64,000 nt of DNA from Caldibacillus debilis DSM 16016 (GTDB taxonomy: Bacteria > Bacillota > Bacilli > Bacillales > Caldibacillaceae). Each line of letters starts with the position of its first letter. The first letter of the stretch is position 1. The notes beneath the pieces were generated by a model. The model searched no databases and had not been told where the DNA came from. It saw only the letters and a list, made by a program, of their open reading frames with translations. The stretch covers positions 352,084-416,083 of the forward strand of contig NZ_KB912879.1 in the NCBI RefSeq assembly GCF_000383875.1, written 5' to 3'. Positions 58,854 through 64,000 of this stretch are shown in pieces. Made by a program: the position numbers and the translations under genes.

Positions 58854-59753
58854 TTACCTTTCCGCTTGCCTTTTCCTTCGCATCTTTTGAAAATGATAGA
58901 AAGCGCCGAGCATGCCGGCGTCATTCCGGTATTTGCAGGGGACGACGGGGATTTTAAAATCATCCCAGAACTCGTACCCTTCCAGCTGCCGGTTGATTTC
59001 TTTGATCAAATAGGGCTGGGCGCTGACCCCGCCGCCGATCAGCATTTTTTCCGGATTCAGCGTGACGACAAGGTTGTACACGCCCCTGGCGATATGGCCG
59101 ATCCACCGGTCGAGGAGGGCCTTGACGTCGGGGTCGGTTTTCGCCTCCGCAAAGATTTTTTCCCCTTCCACGGGTTCCTGAAGATTTTTCAGCTGCCGGT
59201 ATTGGAAGACCAAACTGGCCGTGCCGGAGGTTTCATGCATATTCCGCATCGTCCCGCCGTCCAAATAGGTGATCATCATGCCGTATTCCCCGGCCATGAA
59301 CCGGCGGCCGCGGTAAATATCCCCGTTCAAATAAATCCCGCCGCCGATCCCGGTGCCGATGGTCATGCAAATAAAATCGTCGCAATCCTGCGCGTTCCCG
59401 CTCACCTTTTCGGCGATGGCGGCACAGTTGCCGTCATTTTCGATTTCCACGGGAAGATGGACCCGTTCCTCCAATATCTCCTTCAAATTCTTTTTATGCA
59501 AGGCGGTGACCGCCCCGGCCTTTTCGGAGTAGCCGGTATCAATATTGATATAGCCCGGAAGGCTGATGGCGATCCCTTCCACGGCATGCGCATCCCGGTA
59601 GCGGCGGATCGCCTCGACCATATCGGCCACAAACCGGTCAAGGTCCTCCCTTTCCGTCGGGTAGGCGGATTTTTCCAAAAACCTTCCGTCCTCCCCGATC
59701 AATCCATGCTTTACTTTCGTACCTCCCACGTCAAAAACGATATATTTCTTCAT
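58854..59753 (-). CDS. ROK-family sugar kinase (BglK-like)
   Basis: 299 aa. Phosphate motif FDVGGTKVKHGLI, the ROK sugar-binding stretch GIAISLPGYINIDTGYSEKAG, catalytic Asp in EIENDGNCAAIAEK and TIGTGIGGGIYLNGDIYRG. The CxCGxxGC zinc motif of glucokinases is absent (the segment reads TYLDGGTMRNMHETSGTA), as in beta-glucoside kinases. It may phosphorylate glucose or a beta-glucoside. Loosely grouped with the EIIA and the GH1 enzyme, but 690 bp of gene-free sequence lies between. Confidence 0.88.
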   Translation of the reverse strand: MKKYIVFDVGGTKVKHGLIGEDGRFLEKSAYPTEREDLDRFVADMVEAIRRYRDAHAVEGIAISLPGYINIDTGYSEKAGAVTALHKKNLKEILEERVHLPVEIENDGNCAAIAEKVSGNAQDCDDFICMTIGTGIGGGIYLNGDIYRGRRFMAGEYGMMITYLDGGTMRNMHETSGTASLVFQYRQLKNLQEPVEGEKIFAEAKTDPDVKALLDRWIGHIARGVYNLVVTLNPEKMLIGGGVSAQPYLIKEINRQLEGYEFWDDFKIPVVPCKYRNDAGMLGAFYHFQKMRRKRQAER

Positions 59754-60444
59754 TCCGTCCTCCCCACCTTTTCGTCCCGATTCGCTCCGCCCGCTTTAAA
59801 AAGGCGCTCACTGCAACATGGTGGATTCCTAAGGCAATTCAACGCGGTTCTCATTGAAGTCGATAAGCGCTCACTGCAGTACGGTTGATTCCTAAGCGGG
59901 ATCTTCCCGCTTGGAGCAAGATGCAGCCGCTGCAAAAAAGGAATATCCGGACAAGATCTTCCGTCGGTCTCCTGGCAAGGGTTGCCATCGGCAACAAAGT
60001 AAATGCCCAAGCGGAAACATTCATTTATTAAACAGCGTTCGTCGGGGCGCGGATGCCGCCTTTCTCCCCATCCGGCGGGGTGCCATTTGAAGGCGTTCGC
60101 ACGGCTCTCCGGCCGATGAACCGAAAATCCTTTTGTTCTATCGGTTCTGCCCCGCATCCTTGAATGGCGCCGAAAATCACGTGCGCTCCTCTTCCCGCAT
60201 CCATGGACGAGACCAAAAAACGCAGCTTGCGGACGCTCCCGTTTCTCCCGGCGGAAATGCGTTATTCCGGCGGAGAGCCAACCGGAGCCTCCGCTCCGCC
60301 GCTTAGGCATCTCCGGATCCGGAAGAACCGGATTCGGTCTGCCGAGTCCGCCCGCCGTCGCTTGCACCGGCCCTCTGTCGCGAAATCGGAAAGAAACGCG
60401 TTAAATTCTCTTATCAAGGAAAGAAAACCGGGGAAGACCCGGGT
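59754..60444. other. Gene-free tract with a 63-bp-spaced repeat
   Basis: About 690 bp between the EIIA stop and the ROK kinase start. No supported gene; the long minus-strand frame here is open only because of biased composition. Contains the repeat pair at 59804/59867, and a small hairpin AAGCGGGA/TCCCGCTT at 59894-59912. Confidence 0.55.
59804..59896. repeat. Paired direct repeat, 63-bp spacing
   Basis: GCGCTCACTGCA...GGATTCCTAAG at 59804-59833 and GCGCTCACTGCA...TGATTCCTAAG at 59867-59896; 26 of 30 positions identical. The 33-bp between the copies is unrelated to the flanks. Confidence 0.75.
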
Positions 60445-60786
60445 TCATTCGCCGTTTTTTCGATCGGTCCCTTTCGTTTGGAGCAATTTATATAAATCCA
60501 CGAATTGTTTGGCCAAATCTTTCATGGTCATGGCGGTCATCAAATGATCCTGGGCATGGACCATCAGCAGGGAAACGGTGGACGGGTTGCCGTTCACTTC
60601 ATCCGTGATCAAGGAAGTCTGCAGATGATGGGCTTGGTTTAACGCCTCATCCGCTTCCTTCAGTTTCGCCTCAGCCTCTTCGAACTTTCCTTCCTTCGCC
60701 AATTCGATCGCTTCCATGGCATGGCTTTTTCCGTTGCCGCCATGGAGGATCATTTCAAATATCGTTTCCATTTTGATCTCTGCCAC
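60445..60786 (-). CDS. PTS lactose/cellobiose-type subunit IIA
   Basis: 113 aa from the GTG at 60786, behind AAAGGA; the frame is open 75 codons further but that part overlaps dispersed-repeat sequence and is unsupported. All-helical LacF/CelC fold: METIFEMILHGGNGKSHAME, AIELAKEGKFEEAEAKLKEA and the phospho-histidine (His53) in QAHHLQTSLI. It needs IIB and IIC partners, none of which are in the window, so it must work with a distant permease or is a relic. The GH1 6-phospho-beta-glucosidase lies upstream in the same direction. Confidence 0.92.
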   Translation of the reverse strand: MAEIKMETIFEMILHGGNGKSHAMEAIELAKEGKFEEAEAKLKEADEALNQAHHLQTSLITDEVNGNPSTVSLLMVHAQDHLMTAMTMKDLAKQFVDLYKLLQTKGTDRKNGE

Positions 60787-60893
60787 GCGGTCCATTCCTT
60801 TCAACCGGATGTATGGATTTGAACAACCGGGCCATGCCGGCATCCGTTTGCTCCGCTTTTTCGATGAAGTCCAAAAAATTGCTGTAAAAAGAA

Positions 60894-61042
60894 GCGGGCG
60901 CAAAGCGGTTCCATTTCCGGAAGGCTGTGTTCCCGGGGCGGGAAGCGGGATTTCACGCAAATATGAGAACTTGGCCGGTGAAGTGCCACATTTGTCCAAG
61001 AGAAGTTCCAAAAGATTTTACACAAACGCGAAGACGTGGCCG
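60894..61042. repeat. Dispersed repeat R, copy 2, plus partial third copy
   Basis: 60894-60977 matches 39830-39913 in 65 of 84 positions without gaps. The last 27 bp (60951-60977) recur at 61016-61042 in 19 of 27 positions, a 65-bp spacing. As with copy 1, the element lies shortly upstream of a minus-strand carbohydrate gene. Confidence 0.72.
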
Positions 61043-61129
61043 CTTTTTCCATTGAAAAGGGAAAAAACTTCCCCGCATCCTTCGCAGGTTTATGCCGACC
61101 GGACAACGGGTCGGGCGCCCGCCGGCCTC

Positions 61130-61218
61130 CCCCGTCCCCGGATATTCCCTTAAGACAAATCGAAGAACTGAATGCAGCAGGCAAAGCTCTTCCCCGTCCC
61201 CGGATTTTCCCTTAAGAC
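61130..61218. repeat. Paired direct repeat, 62-bp spacing
   Basis: CCCCGTCCCCGGAT-TTCCCTTAAGAC-type block at 61130-61156 and 61192-61218, 26 of 27 positions identical. The spacer is unrelated. Confidence 0.8.
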
Positions 61219-61273
61219 CCCTACGGTTTCAAAGACTTCCCGGCCGATAAAACCGGGTTCCCCTACGGTACGC

Positions 61274-61348
61274 GGCAATGATAGCGGGTCCTCCCGTCGA
61301 ACCGGGATGGGACGCCGTAAGGAAGACCTCCAGTTCAGGCAATGATAG
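61274..61348. repeat. Short paired repeat, 64-bp spacing
   Basis: GGCAATGATAG at 61274-61284 and 61338-61348, identical over 11 nt, diverging after that. Weak alone; listed because it shares the spacing of neighbouring pairs. Confidence 0.4.
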
Positions 61349-61572
61349 AGGAGGGCTCACCCTCTTCCTGGGATCGCGCGTGGCATTCCCCCTCTTTCCC
61401 ACCGCTGAAACAGGATTCCCTTCCCAAGCGGCGCCATCCGCCATATGAATTTTGTGGCATTTTTTCAAAGGAACTTTTTCCGGTCGGCCGATGCCCCGGG
61501 AAAATGCTTGCCGGCAGGAAGAAAAGGGAGGCGAAAACGGAAGCGCATCTCCCTTTTCCTTTCCGATTAAAG

Positions 61573-64000
<2,428 letters not shown>

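Noticed and set aside
60787-61011. Longer EIIA start with 75 extra residues
   Set aside because: LacF-type EIIA proteins are about 105-115 aa; the extension falls in repeat sequence and lacks a ribosome site.

Overview
The window looks like chromosome from a thermophilic, plant-polysaccharide-using member of the Bacillaceae (Caldibacillus/Geobacillus type). I infer this from AGGAGG-type ribosome binding sites, Bacillus-like gene families and operon orders (ganSPQAB, xylAB with XylR, galKETM), CcpA cre-like sites and a G+C content near one half. It is a carbohydrate-utilisation region. I see no rRNA, tRNA, phage, insertion sequence or CRISPR array.

Layout. 1-3.3 kb: two DppB/DppC-type peptide permeases and a proline iminopeptidase. 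3.5-5.8 kb: a PadR repressor divergent from a two-gene ABC-2 exporter, with a near-perfect palindromic operator on the exporter promoter. 6.1-15.6 kb: a galactitol-type PTS (gatCBA), a SorC-family regulator and a four-gene TPP-dependent 2-oxoacid/acetoin dehydrogenase complex. The PTS and dehydrogenase promoters carry the same 29-bp direct-repeat operator, and a third, orphan copy lies near 16.3 kb. 17.2-32.1 kb: a xylose and xylo-oligosaccharide regulon made of xylFGH with a Gfo/Idh oxidoreductase, a CUT1 ABC importer, a GH43 beta-xylosidase, xylB, xylA and the ROK repressor xylR. XylR-type operators and cre-like sites lie at the promoters.

32.4-34.4 kb: a patatin-like phospholipase, two tiny membrane-type ORFs and a winged-helix regulator. 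34.6-51.1 kb: the Leloir operon galK-galE-galT-galM-galR and the galactan operon ganS-ganP-ganQ-ganA-ganB with ganR. The secreted, LPXTG-anchored GH53 galactanase cuts galactan, GanSPQ imports the oligosaccharides, GH42 GanA releases galactose and GalMKTE converts it. 51.4-58.6 kb: a CUT1 importer next to a three-component sensor (membrane-anchored sugar-binding protein, YesM-type kinase, YesN-type regulator). 58.9-63.1 kb: a loose beta-glucoside set (ROK kinase, lone PTS EIIA, GH1 6-phospho-beta-glucosidase) separated by long gene-free tracts.

Three patterns cut across these loci. All four ABC binding-protein genes are followed by an intercistronic stem-loop before the permease genes. The galK, ganS and ganR promoters share TTTTACT/AGTAAAA half-sites, and the two LacI-type regulators have nearly the same recognition helix. 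The gene-free tracts hold recurrent two-copy direct repeats of about 25-30 nt spaced 62-66 bp apart, each pair of different sequence, plus a dispersed 84-bp repeat upstream of galE and of the lone EIIA gene. All of this was read by eye, so family names come from recalled motifs and not from database searches.
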